A stretch of 23,265 nucleotides of DNA from an uncultured Eggerthella sp. (GCA_900551155.1 URVA01000013.1:1-23265), one strand, 5' to 3'; shown: positions 7,612 to 15,004, numbered from the stretch's first letter. Numbers and translations are program-made. Notes: a model not told the origin generated them from the letters alone.

Positions 7612-8462
7612 TGAACATTCCAGAAATGGAACAGAGTCCTTGCTTGTCGGTTTCGCATGTATCTAAACGTTTTGGTCAGGGCTGCGAATACTGCCTTTCT
7701 CCTGATGCCAAGCTAGAGCGCAATATTTGTCCTCATTGCCATACCGTGCATGCGGTTCGCGATGTGAGCATGAATCTCTACCCTGGTGAAATTGTTGGCA
7801 TTGTAGGGGAATCTGGTAGCGGCAAATCAACCTTTATGCAGTGTTTGTATTTTGACCAGCAGGCAACTGAAGGTGAAGTTCGCGCAATTCCTTACGATGG
7901 CGGCAAAGAGAATTTGCTTACTTTGTCTTCGCAGCATAAGCGTCACGTACGCAATACTGTTTTAGGCATGGTATATCAAAACCCCTATTTGGGTCTTCGT
8001 ATGAACTTCTCCTCAATGTCTAACATCGCCGAACAGATGATTGCCGCAGGGAATCGCAGAGTTGAATCTATGCGTGCACGAGGTAACGACTTATTGGAAA
8101 AAGTAAATATTCCTCTCAGTCGTGCGGGCGAACCACCAAAGCAGTTTTCAGGCGGCATGCAACAGCGTGTACAAATTGCTAAAGCATTATCCAATAATCC
8201 GCCTATTTTGCTCCTTGATGAGGTAACAACCGGTCTTGATCTTTCGGTTCAAGCCAGTGTTTTAGACCTGATTCTGCAAATCAAGCGTGATTTTGGCGTA
8301 AGCATGTTGGTCGTAAGCCATGACTTAGGAGTAATTCGCATGTTGGCGGATCGTACCTTCGTCATGCTTAATGGCCAGGTTATCGAGTCTGGTCTTACCG
8401 ATCAGATATTGGAAGACCCTCAGCATGCGTATACCCAACAACTTGTGTATTCGCTCCTTTGA
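7611..8462 (+). CDS. phnK: C-P lyase ATP-binding subunit PhnK
   Basis: PhnK is an ABC-type ATPase that docks on the PhnGHIJ core through PhnJ and supports the C-P lyase cycle; it is not a transporter. The 283 residues contain Walker A GESGSGKST (66-74), the FSGGMQQR signature (179-186), Walker B LLLDE (Glu204) and the switch His237. At 283 residues it is about 30 longer than E. coli PhnK. The extra piece sits near the N-terminus and carries four cysteines in C-x2-C-x11-C-x2-C spacing (25, 28, 40, 43), which looks like a zinc knuckle or zinc ribbon. Its start overlaps the phnJ stop. Confidence 0.93.
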   Translation: MNIPEMEQSPCLSVSHVSKRFGQGCEYCLSPDAKLERNICPHCHTVHAVRDVSMNLYPGEIVGIVGESGSGKSTFMQCLYFDQQATEGEVRAIPYDGGKENLLTLSSQHKRHVRNTVLGMVYQNPYLGLRMNFSSMSNIAEQMIAAGNRRVESMRARGNDLLEKVNIPLSRAGEPPKQFSGGMQQRVQIAKALSNNPPILLLDEVTTGLDLSVQASVLDLILQIKRDFGVSMLVVSHDLGVIRMLADRTFVMLNGQVIESGLTDQILEDPQHAYTQQLVYSLL

Positions 8463-8717
8463 TGGGTCGGCGCGGGCAGAGAATGCACCTGGTTAGGTGC
8501 TCTGTTGCACGTAAGAATGAAGCCTTTTTCTCTCATCTCTGGGAGGTTGCCCGTTTGGTTGGTTGTTGCTCTTTGGGCTGACGGGCAACCTCCATACGAG
8601 ATGCTTTTGAAAAAACACGGTTTGAGCAAGCTAAATGCAGCCCTCGCTTAGTTACAAAACTGAAGCCTTGGTTTGCACGGTAATTGCTCAAAGGATAGTT
8701 AGTATTTGGAGACAAAC
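8463..8717 (+). other. phnK-phnM gap with a long-stem hairpin
   Basis: This is the largest gap in the phn operon. It contains a small bulged hairpin (about 8478-8504, core GCACCT/AGGTGC) and a perfect 13-bp stem (8542-8554 with 8581-8593) around a 26-nt T/G-rich loop. No U-run follows either, so neither looks like a standard terminator. TTGCAC at 8673-8678 could be a -35 of an internal promoter for phnM-phnL, but the -10 (TAGTTA, 8696-8701) is poor. Possible roles are RNA processing, a small RNA, or a leftover repeat. Confidence 0.5.
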
Positions 8718-10016
8718 ATGGAAGCAAACTCTTTAGTAATTCGCGGCGGTAACGTGGTTACCGAAACCGAAATCTTACCAAATCACGATATCGTTATTAA
8801 GCAGGGAACAATTGTTGATATTAAGCCAACGCTTGCCAACGCACGTACGCGCGAAGTAGATGCTACGTCCGAAACAGGTAATCCTGGTTTGGTTATAGAT
8901 GCTGCTACGGGTCTTCCTGTAGTGGATGCTCGTGGTGCTTATGTAGTACCCGGCATGGTGGATATTCATTCGGACTATATTGAATCGGTTGCTTCTCCTC
9001 GTCCGAGTGTTGTTATGGATCTGCCTACGTCTTTGTACAAGGTGGACCGCGAATTGGTAACCCACGGAGTAACCACTATTTATCATTCGCTTTCCACCTA
9101 TGGATCTCGCGTGTTCGACCATAAGCCTATTCGAGATTTTAAAAATGTAAGTCAGCTTTTGGATGCTATTGCAGCAATTCGTGAAGGAGAAGAACACGAC
9201 CACCTGATTCGCCATCGCCTTCATTTGCGCGTTGAGCTTGATGCGGTAGATCGAGTGGAAGAAATTGAGCGCTACCTTTCAGAAGATAAGGTTGATCTTC
9301 TTTCGTTTATGGATCATACCCCTGGTCAAGGCCAGTATCGTGACCTTTTGGTGTACAGCAACACCATGAAGGGATATCGCGAGGGTATGACCGACGAAGA
9401 GGTGCAAGAGCTTATTCAAGATCGCCAGAACGCGAAAAAAATTAGCCCTGAGGATTTGGAGCGCTTGGCAAACCTGGCGCATGAAAAGGGAATTTCGCTT
9501 GCTTCTCACGACGATGACTGCACGGAGAAAGTGGAATACATGGATTCGCTTGGTGCCGTTATTTCAGAGTTCCCCATTGATATGAAAACGGCTCATGAAG
9601 CAAAAGAGCATGGCATGTACACGTTGGCTGGCGCTCCTAACGTAATGTTGGGCCATAGCCATTCGGGCAATCTTTCAGCACGCGAAGGTGTTAAGGAAGG
9701 GGCAATCGATATGCTGTGCAGCGATTACTATCCTGCAGCACTTATCGATGCGGTATTTACCCTTCATCGTGAATGCGGCATGAGCTTGCCTGCTGCTTTT
9801 GCGCTGGTAACAGCAAATCCTGCTAAAGCAGTTGGCATTGATGATGAAGTGGGATCGCTTCAAGTAGGAAAACGCGCTGATATTTTGCTCGTGCGCGAAA
9901 TTGGCTGCAATCCTGAAGGAAGTATTACGACCCCCGTTATTACACGTGCTTTCGTGGGTGGCAATTCGGTATATCGCAGTCACTATCCTGATCAGCCACA
10001 AGGCTATGATCGCTAG
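8718..10016 (+). CDS. phnM: Alpha-D-ribose 1-methylphosphonate 5-triphosphate diphosphatase PhnM
   Basis: PhnM removes diphosphate from ribose 1-phosphonate 5-triphosphate to give the 5-phosphate, the PhnJ substrate. It is an amidohydrolase-superfamily metal enzyme. In the 432-residue product the key segments are PGMVDIHSDYIE (metal His84, Asp86), RHRLHLRVE, SFMDHTPGQGQY, SHDDDC, GAPNVMLG and CSDYYP. It is about 50 residues longer than E. coli PhnM, partly through an N-terminal insertion (about 44-70). A TTG at 8706 is in frame, but GGAG at 8708-8711 sits 6 bp before ATG 8718, which is therefore chosen. The phnM stop overlaps the AGGAGG of phnL. Confidence 0.93.
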   Translation: MEANSLVIRGGNVVTETEILPNHDIVIKQGTIVDIKPTLANARTREVDATSETGNPGLVIDAATGLPVVDARGAYVVPGMVDIHSDYIESVASPRPSVVMDLPTSLYKVDRELVTHGVTTIYHSLSTYGSRVFDHKPIRDFKNVSQLLDAIAAIREGEEHDHLIRHRLHLRVELDAVDRVEEIERYLSEDKVDLLSFMDHTPGQGQYRDLLVYSNTMKGYREGMTDEEVQELIQDRQNAKKISPEDLERLANLAHEKGISLASHDDDCTEKVEYMDSLGAVISEFPIDMKTAHEAKEHGMYTLAGAPNVMLGHSHSGNLSAREGVKEGAIDMLCSDYYPAALIDAVFTLHRECGMSLPAAFALVTANPAKAVGIDDEVGSLQVGKRADILLVREIGCNPEGSITTPVITRAFVGGNSVYRSHYPDQPQGYDR

Positions 10017-10028
10017 GAGGTAGAAGAC

Positions 10029-10775
10029 GTGAGTTCGGTAATTGAAACAAATCAAGTAGACCAAGCAACCTCTGAACCTCTGCTGAGCATTGAGAATCTT
10101 TCTAAATCGTTTTATATGCACATGGCAGATCGTCGCATCAATGGCTGTCAAAACATTACTCTTGCGGTTAATGAAGGCGAATTTGTGGGCATTACTGGTC
10201 GTTCGGGTTCAGGCAAATCTACCATTTTGCGTTGTATTTATCGCACAAATTTACCCGAGTCGGGTTCTATATGGTATCGCAGCGCAAGCTTTGGCAAGGT
10301 CGATTTATGCACCGTTGGCGAGCGAGAAATGATTCATATCCGTGCCTATGAAATGGGATATGTGTCTCAGTTCTTAAATGCGCTTCCACGCCAAACCGCC
10401 TATGACATTGTTTTGCAGAGTGCTCTGGAGACATTTGGCTCGGCGGATCTGGATCGCGCAAAAGCCAAAACGGAAAAAATGCTGCGTCACTTCGACATTA
10501 ACGAATCGCTGTGGCCCTTGTATCCTCGCACGTTTTCTGGTGGTGAAAAACTGCGCTTAAACATTGCGGCTGCCATGATCAAACAGCCTCGTTTGCTGTT
10601 GCTTGATGAGCCGACTGCTTCGCTTGACGCAGCTTCAAAAATGAAGGTTCGCGAATTGATTGAACAGCTAAAATCCCAAGGAACAACCATGCTGGGAATT
10701 TTCCATGACTTAGAATTCATGGAAGGCTTATGCGATCATGAATTCAATATGCAAAAGGGAAGTATTGTCGCTTGA
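10029..10775 (+). CDS. phnL: C-P lyase ATP-binding subunit PhnL
   Basis: PhnL is the second ABC-type ATPase of the C-P lyase pathway. It works with PhnG, PhnH and PhnI in forming the ribose 1-phosphonate triphosphate and can bind the core on top of PhnK. The 248 residues include the PhnL opening LSIENLSKSFYMHMADRRI, Walker A GRSGSGKST (57-65), FSGGEKLRLNIA (169-180), Walker B LLLLDEP with Glu194, and His226. It starts with GTG at 10029, 8 bp after a strong AGGAGG. It is the last gene before a hairpin terminator. Here phnL follows phnM, the reverse of E. coli. Confidence 0.92.
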   Translation: MSSVIETNQVDQATSEPLLSIENLSKSFYMHMADRRINGCQNITLAVNEGEFVGITGRSGSGKSTILRCIYRTNLPESGSIWYRSASFGKVDLCTVGEREMIHIRAYEMGYVSQFLNALPRQTAYDIVLQSALETFGSADLDRAKAKTEKMLRHFDINESLWPLYPRTFSGGEKLRLNIAAAMIKQPRLLLLDEPTASLDAASKMKVRELIEQLKSQGTTMLGIFHDLEFMEGLCDHEFNMQKGSIVA

Positions 10776-10814
10776 TGTACGGCAGTAAAAGAGAAGCGTT
10801 CGAAAAGTAAAATG

Positions 10815-10846
10815 AGCGCACAAACGTTTACGTTTGTGCGCTTTAG
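10815..10846 (+). terminator. Perfect hairpin after phnL, end of the phn operon
   Basis: A perfect 12-bp stem (10815-10826 with 10831-10842, loop TTTA) is followed by only a short T-run (TTTAGT). An A-rich stretch precedes it. It probably ends most phn transcripts, but the weak tail suggests some read-through. The next gene starts 20 bp further, which leaves no room for a separate promoter after the hairpin. Confidence 0.65.
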
Positions 10847-10866
10847 TGTATCGATAAGGATCAAAT

Positions 10867-11760
10867 ATGAAGCCTGATATTACGCTACAAGAATTATTGA
10901 GGACCGATGGTGCGTCTGGGCATGATAACGCAATGGTTATACGCGCCGATTTGCATTGTCATTCCACCATTTCTGATGGGTCATTTACTTCTGCGGAATT
11001 ATTGGCCCAGGCACAGGCGGCAGGTCTGACTCATCTAGCCATTACCAATCATGATACGACGGCAGGCTTTACTGATGCTCAAGCTGCGGCACAAGCGCTA
11101 TCGGCGATTCCTTCAGAAACATCATTGCCTATTACCTACATTTCGGGCATAGAAATAAGCGCTTGGAATCCAGAAACGGGTCGTAAAGTTCATATTTTGG
11201 GCTATGGACTTAAAGAAGAATCTCCTGCCATTGCTGCACTGTGTAAACCTCTCTTAGAAGCGCGCACCAAAAACACCTTATGGCAGCAAGAACAACTTGA
11301 AGAGGCAGGCTATACGCTGGATTATCAACTTCTAGAAAAGCTTCGCGCTGTTTCGACAGGTTTTTATAAACAGCATCTTATGACAGCTTTGACCGATGCG
11401 CCGTTCACGAGCGAAGAATATCAAACGCTTTATAAAAGTCTGTTTAAGGGCAATGGCATTTGTAAGCGTGATATTGAGTATGTTCATATGTGCGATGCCG
11501 TGCGTGCTATTACCGAAGATGGGGGTGTGGCAGTATTGGCGCACCCAGGACAGCTTGATAGTTACGATGCGGTACCTGAATTGGTTGATGCGGGATTGTG
11601 GGGTATAGAACAATTCCATCCCGATCATAGCGTAGCTGATTGGAAACGCTGTACTGAACTGGCCTATCAATATGGTTTGGAATGTACGGGCGGATCCGAT
11701 TTCCATGGCGAATTTGGCGAAGTTGAGCGTTTGGGACAGTGTTCGCTGTCAATTTCGTAA
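10867..11760 (+). CDS. PHP-domain phosphoesterase, probable cyclic phosphodiesterase PhnPP
   Basis: This is a polymerase-and-histidinol-phosphatase (PHP) family metal phosphoesterase of 297 residues. Metal-binding motifs are all present: DLHCHSTISDG (Asp28, His30, His32, Asp37), NHDTT (His62, Asp63), GIEIS (Glu96), HILGYG (His109), AHPGQ (His226), FHPDH (His251, His254) and GSDFHG (Asp278, His280). Established knowledge: in Eggerthella lenta a PHP enzyme linked to the C-P lyase operon (Elen0235, PhnPP) hydrolyses 5-phosphoribosyl 1,2-cyclic phosphate to ribose 5-phosphate and phosphate. The position right after phnL, with no phnP or phnN in the cluster, makes that role likely here. It could instead be a generic PHP nucleotide phosphatase (YciV-like). 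AAGGAT precedes the ATG. Confidence 0.8.
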   Translation: MKPDITLQELLRTDGASGHDNAMVIRADLHCHSTISDGSFTSAELLAQAQAAGLTHLAITNHDTTAGFTDAQAAAQALSAIPSETSLPITYISGIEISAWNPETGRKVHILGYGLKEESPAIAALCKPLLEARTKNTLWQQEQLEEAGYTLDYQLLEKLRAVSTGFYKQHLMTALTDAPFTSEEYQTLYKSLFKGNGICKRDIEYVHMCDAVRAITEDGGVAVLAHPGQLDSYDAVPELVDAGLWGIEQFHPDHSVADWKRCTELAYQYGLECTGGSDFHGEFGEVERLGQCSLSIS

Positions 11761-11791
11761 AACTCTCTTTAATTTCACCCTGTCTTATCGC

Positions 11792-11797
11792 TATAAT
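11792..11797 (+). promoter_or_regulatory. Isolated consensus -10 (TATAAT) upstream of the tRNA
   Basis: TATAAT lies 32 bp after the PHP gene stop and about 100 bp before tRNA-Gln. No good -35 is present at 16-18 bp. It may be a second, upstream promoter for the tRNA or only an AT-rich chance match. Confidence 0.3.
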
Positions 11798-11850
11798 AGT
11801 AGGGCTTTTGTGAATTACCTTATGAATTCTAATAGCTTTGCAAATATTCA

Positions 11851-11880
11851 TTGTCAGAGCTGTTGGTAGTGTGGTACATT
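11851..11880 (+). promoter_or_regulatory. Promoter of tRNA-Gln
   Basis: TTGTCA (11851-11856) and TACATT (11875-11880) are 18 bp apart, and the expected start point falls about 10 bp before the tRNA, as is usual for tRNA genes. Confidence 0.55.
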
Positions 11881-11897
11881 CACTCGAGTTGAAATAC

Positions 11898-11971
11898 TGG
11901 GCCATCGTCCAATGGTAGGACTCTGGTTTTTGGTACCAGCTATGTAGGTTCGAATCCTGCTGGCCCAGCCA
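11898..11971 (+). tRNA. tRNA-Gln (anticodon UUG)
   Basis: The cloverleaf is complete: acceptor stem TGGGCCA/TGGCCCA, D-stem GTCC/GGAC, anticodon stem CTGGT/ACCAG with loop TTTTGGT (anticodon TTG), a 4-nt variable loop, and T-arm GTAGG-TTCGAAT-CCTGC. Discriminator G and an encoded CCA follow. It reads CAA/CAG glutamine codons. A promoter and a terminator flank it, so it is probably a single-gene unit. Confidence 0.95.
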
Positions 11972-11992
11972 GTTTTTTTTTCAAGCAATATG

Positions 11993-12017
11993 GCGAGTCC
12001 TTGCGGCTCGCTTTTTT
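11993..12017 (+). terminator. Terminator after tRNA-Gln
   Basis: GCGAG(T)CC pairs with GGCTCGC (one bulged T) around a TTGC loop and is followed by six Ts. A T-run at 11973-11981 lies just after the tRNA as well. Confidence 0.7.
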
Positions 12018-12070
12018 AATACAATGGTTTGTGTTGTGCGAACATATCGAAAACGCCAGGAGGCCTGCTG

Positions 12071-12838
12071 ATGGCAGAATATGTAGAAGGTAAACGCCCT
12101 GTTCTTGAGGCGCTTAAAGCAAATATTCCTGCAAAATGTTTATATGTCGCCGATGGTCTTAAGGGCGATAAAGTAGTTTCTGATGTGGTAAAACGCTGCC
12201 ACAAAATGGGCGTTTCGGTTAAGCAGGTCAAGCGCAGTGATTTGGATGCCCGCTCCGAACGCGGTTCCCACCAAGGATTTATGTTGGAAACGCGTCCTTA
12301 CAATTATGTAAGTGCTCAAGAGATCATAGATGCAGCACAAGCACATGCCGATGAACATGATGGACAATCACTCATCATCATTCTTGATCATATTACTGAC
12401 GCAGGAAACCTTGGTGCTATTGCTCGTTCCGCAGAAATTGTAGGCGCTTCGGGCATCATTATTCCGAATAAACGCTCCGCTCGAGTTACGGCAGCAACCT
12501 ATAAAAGTTCGGCTGGCGCTATTTCGCATATCAAGGTTGCGCAAGTTGGCAATATTGCGCAAACCATTGAGCGTTTGAAGAAAGAAAACTTCTGGGTTGC
12601 GGGCGCATCCGAGCAGGCAACTGAATGTATTTGGGATACGCCGATGGCGGGTCGTTTGGTTTTGGTTATGGGCAGCGAAGGGGAAGGTCTCTCTCGTCTT
12701 ACCAAAGAACATTGCGACTTCTTAGTGGCGCTTCCTCAGGCAGGCCATGTTGGATCACTGAATGTGGCACAGGCTGCAACGGCATGCATGTACGAGTGGA
12801 TGCGTCAGTGCCGCGAGCAGAATAAGAAAGCTCAGTAA
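12071..12838 (+). CDS. rlmB: 23S rRNA (guanosine-2'-O)-methyltransferase, RlmB/SpoU family
   Basis: This is a SPOUT-class 2'-O-methyltransferase; RlmB methylates G2251 of 23S rRNA in the peptidyl-transferase P loop. The 255 residues comprise a small N-terminal substrate-binding domain (about 1-75, VEGKRPVLEAL, RSERGSHQGF) and the knotted SpoU domain with motif 1 DHITDAGNLGAIARSAE (106-122), motif 2 VMGSEGEGL (199-207) and motif 3 GSLNVAQAATA (228-238). The ATG at 12071 is chosen because AGGAGG lies 7 bp upstream. An in-frame ATG at 12029 has no such site. The next gene starts 1 bp after its stop. Members of this family can act on other rRNA or tRNA sites, so the exact target is inferred. Confidence 0.88.
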   Translation: MAEYVEGKRPVLEALKANIPAKCLYVADGLKGDKVVSDVVKRCHKMGVSVKQVKRSDLDARSERGSHQGFMLETRPYNYVSAQEIIDAAQAHADEHDGQSLIIILDHITDAGNLGAIARSAEIVGASGIIIPNKRSARVTAATYKSSAGAISHIKVAQVGNIAQTIERLKKENFWVAGASEQATECIWDTPMAGRLVLVMGSEGEGLSRLTKEHCDFLVALPQAGHVGSLNVAQAATACMYEWMRQCREQNKKAQ

Positions 12839-12839
12839 A

Positions 12840-13379
12840 ATGGCGAAAAAGCGTAACAAGCTGCTTATTGTTGATGGCTACAATGTATTGCGCAGTGGCT
12901 CGCGCTATATACACATGCGTAATCAAGAGGACTATACCTACGAAAAATTCAACATGGTTCGCGAAGCGCTGATTAGTGATGTTGCGGCATATGCGGGAAG
13001 CGAATACAAGGCGATCATCGTATTTGATGCGGCAGACAATCCAGAATCAGCAGGTAAAACGCAAACAATTGGTGGCGTTAAAGTAATGTTTTCACCCTTT
13101 GGTTCTTCAGCGGACAAGGTGATTGAAAAGTTATCGCATGATGCTCGTGAACGTCGCGTCGAGGTTATGGTTGTTACCAGTGATGCTTCTATTCAGGATG
13201 CAGTTTTTGGTGGCGGCGTAGATCGCATGAGTGCTAACGGCTTTAGTTTGGAAATGGATGATTTGTCGGATGAAGCCGATCGCGATAGCAACTTACAGGT
13301 GTCGCATAAAAATACCGTTGCAGATCGCTTGAATCCCGATGTTTTAGCTAAGCTTAAAGCTATGCGCGATGGCCGCTAA
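12840..13379 (+). CDS. NYN-domain RNA endonuclease, YacP/Rae1 family
   Basis: The 179-residue NYN (PIN-like) nuclease opens with LLIVDGYNVLRSG, placing a metal-binding Asp at residue 12 and Asn at 15. Further acidic segments follow: VFDAADNPES, the DKVIEKLSHDAR helix, and VVTSDASIQDAVFGGG. In Bacillus subtilis YacP (Rae1) is a ribosome-associated endonuclease that cuts mRNA in the A site, and its gene is also next to rlmB. That matches the order here. Only 1 bp separates it from the rlmB stop and its ribosome binding site is weak, so translation is probably coupled. An earlier in-frame start inside rlmB is less likely. Confidence 0.85.
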   Translation: MAKKRNKLLIVDGYNVLRSGSRYIHMRNQEDYTYEKFNMVREALISDVAAYAGSEYKAIIVFDAADNPESAGKTQTIGGVKVMFSPFGSSADKVIEKLSHDARERRVEVMVVTSDASIQDAVFGGGVDRMSANGFSLEMDDLSDEADRDSNLQVSHKNTVADRLNPDVLAKLKAMRDGR

Positions 13380-13680
13380 GTTAAGGCATCAATGCTTGCA
13401 GTTGTTTACCTTTTTTACGCTCTTCATCAATAATTTCAAACAAAGTAAGAGGTCATTATTTCTTTTTATATAAATGGCAATATTCAGCATTTTTGTCATT
13501 TCTGACCGCTTCTGATTCATTCCTTCTATACCTATAATTAAAGAAGATTATTTATTTGAGCTATAAGGCCGATTCGGAGTTATAGCTCGCTATTCTCAGG
13601 TGTGCGAGTAACGCGATGCGTTAAAGGGAGAACAAGGCGCAAAGAGCGCAAAAGTTTTGCCTGAGGGGGAGGAGAATCGC
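13380..13680 (+). other. Intergenic region with the CoA-transferase promoter and leader hairpin
   Basis: There is no gene here. The first half is AT-rich with no clear terminator for the rlmB-yacP pair. TATAAT at 13533-13538 is a good -10, with only a poor -35 (TTCTGA, 13510-13515). Just downstream, in the expected 5' untranslated region, is a 9-bp inverted repeat (13558-13566 with 13580-13588). The ribosome binding site GGGGGAGGAGAA lies before ATG 13681. Confidence 0.5.
13558..13588 (+). promoter_or_regulatory. Inverted repeat in the CoA-transferase leader
   Basis: GAGCTATAA (13558-13566) and its exact complement (13580-13588) flank a 13-nt centre that can itself form CCG-ATT-CGG. It lies about 13-43 nt after the expected transcription start, so it could be a repressor operator or an RNA hairpin. 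Confidence 0.45.
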
Positions 13681-14916
13681 ATGAAACCGCTCGAGGGAAT
13701 AAAGGTTGTAGATTTAACTACCTACATGGCAACACCTGCGACAGGTCGTGTCTTAGGAGAATGGGGCGCGGATGTTATCAAGGTCGAAGCTGCAAAGGGC
13801 GATCCACTTCGTGTGACGCAAGCCGCAGTGTTCAATATGCCTATGTCTGATGAGGAAAATCTTGCCTTTGATATGTGCAATTTGCACAAGCGCTTCATTT
13901 CGTTGAACTTAAAGACTGAAGTTGGCGCCGAAGTAATGGATAAGTTGCTTTCAGAAGCAGATGTTTTTATTACCAATACGCGTACAAAGTCGCTGCGTAA
14001 GATGGGTCTTGATTGGGAAACTTTGCACGCAAAGTATCCTCGCTTAATCATGGGTCATGGTTTAGGGTATGGCAAAAAGGGTGCCGAAAAGGACGATCCC
14101 GGATTTGATGTTACCTGTTATATGGCTCGCGGTGGCGTATTTGGCACTACGGTAAATCGTGGTGACTCTCCCATGATTCCAACCAACGGCTACGGAGATT
14201 TGCAGGCAGCAATGTTTTTAGCAGCAGGCATCTGCGCTGCAGTAATTGGTCGCGAAAAAACTGGTGTGGGTGATTACGTAACCTGCGCTTTGCAGCATGC
14301 TGGTGTTTATGCGCTTATGACTGGTATGATTTCTGCTCAGTATGGCAATCCTTATCCTAAGAGTCGCTTAGAGGTTATTTGTCCTTTCAATAATGTATAC
14401 ATGACTGGTGATGGTAAATACCTGGCAATGTGCGATCCTGAATACGATCGCGACTACAACAAGATTATGGGCCTTATTGGTCGCGACGATTTGATTGATG
14501 AGCCTCGTCTGGTTAACTGCAACAAGATGAATGAGGCTGGCTTGAATCCTGAAGTTGTTGGTATTTTGGATGAAGCGCTTGCTAAGATGACCGCGGCTGA
14601 AGCGCTGAAGCTCTTCAAAGACGCAGGTATTCCTATTGAGCTTTGCCAAACGCCGCTTGATGTCTATGAAGATCAGAATGTTTGGGATAACGATTATCTG
14701 GTTAAGATTCACTATCCTGAAGCGGATCGCAACATTCCTACGGTGCCTATCCAGTTCGAATCTGAACCTACTCCTGTATTCACGCCAACCGACAAGCTGG
14801 GTAGCTCTACGGTAGCGGTTATGAAGGACTTGGGTTACACCGACGAACAGATCGAAGCCGCTATGGCAGACGGTTCGGTTTGTGGTCCTAAAACCTTAGA
14901 TGAATTAGTAGGCTAG
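13681..14916 (+). CDS. CaiB/BaiF family (type III) CoA transferase
   Basis: This enzyme moves CoA between carboxylic acids through an enzyme-bound aspartyl anhydride. The 411 residues start with the family opening LEGIKVVDLTTYMATPATGRVLGEWGADVIKVE. Other parts are SLNLKTEVG, FITNTRTKSLRKMGLD, the catalytic Asp173 in GYGDLQAA, and RTGVGDYV-like EKTGVGDYV. The GYGDLQAAMFLAAG region resembles (R)-2-hydroxyacyl-CoA transferases of amino-acid-fermenting clostridia, but bile-acid or carnitine-type substrates cannot be excluded from sequence alone. ATG 13681 follows GGAGGAGA; an upstream in-frame TTG (13657) is less likely. It stands alone between its own promoter and terminator. The only close partner is the convergent NhaC antiporter. 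Confidence 0.88.
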   Translation: MKPLEGIKVVDLTTYMATPATGRVLGEWGADVIKVEAAKGDPLRVTQAAVFNMPMSDEENLAFDMCNLHKRFISLNLKTEVGAEVMDKLLSEADVFITNTRTKSLRKMGLDWETLHAKYPRLIMGHGLGYGKKGAEKDDPGFDVTCYMARGGVFGTTVNRGDSPMIPTNGYGDLQAAMFLAAGICAAVIGREKTGVGDYVTCALQHAGVYALMTGMISAQYGNPYPKSRLEVICPFNNVYMTGDGKYLAMCDPEYDRDYNKIMGLIGRDDLIDEPRLVNCNKMNEAGLNPEVVGILDEALAKMTAAEALKLFKDAGIPIELCQTPLDVYEDQNVWDNDYLVKIHYPEADRNIPTVPIQFESEPTPVFTPTDKLGSSTVAVMKDLGYTDEQIEAAMADGSVCGPKTLDELVG

Positions 14917-14972
14917 CTGTCTAACCAGGTAATTCTGGATAAATAAGCAGGAAATGCTTCTGTGCTCAATTT

Positions 14973-15004
14973 GCAGCCGCTCTTTTAAGGGCGGCTGCTT
15001 TTTT
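14973..15004 (+). terminator. Terminator of the CoA-transferase gene, overlapping the nhaC end
   Basis: An 8-bp GC-rich stem (14973-14980 with 14991-14998, loop of 10 nt) is followed by six Ts on the plus strand. The nhaC stop codon (14985-14987, minus strand) falls in the loop. On the minus strand only AAATTG follows the stem, so it is a good terminator for the plus strand only. Confidence 0.8.

Noticed and set aside
8420..8727. Two small minus-strand frames in the phnK-phnM gap
   Set aside because: Both overlap the hairpin arms or phn coding ends, have low-complexity translations and no good start signal.
11898..11971. tRNA-Gln as an integration site for the phn cluster
   Set aside because: The tRNA 3' end points toward rlmB, away from the phn genes. 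No repeat of the tRNA end was seen and no integrase is present.
12762..12839. Upstream start for the NYN nuclease inside rlmB
   Set aside because: The 26 extra residues are not part of the family, and MAKKRNKLLIVDGYN fits the normal N-terminus.
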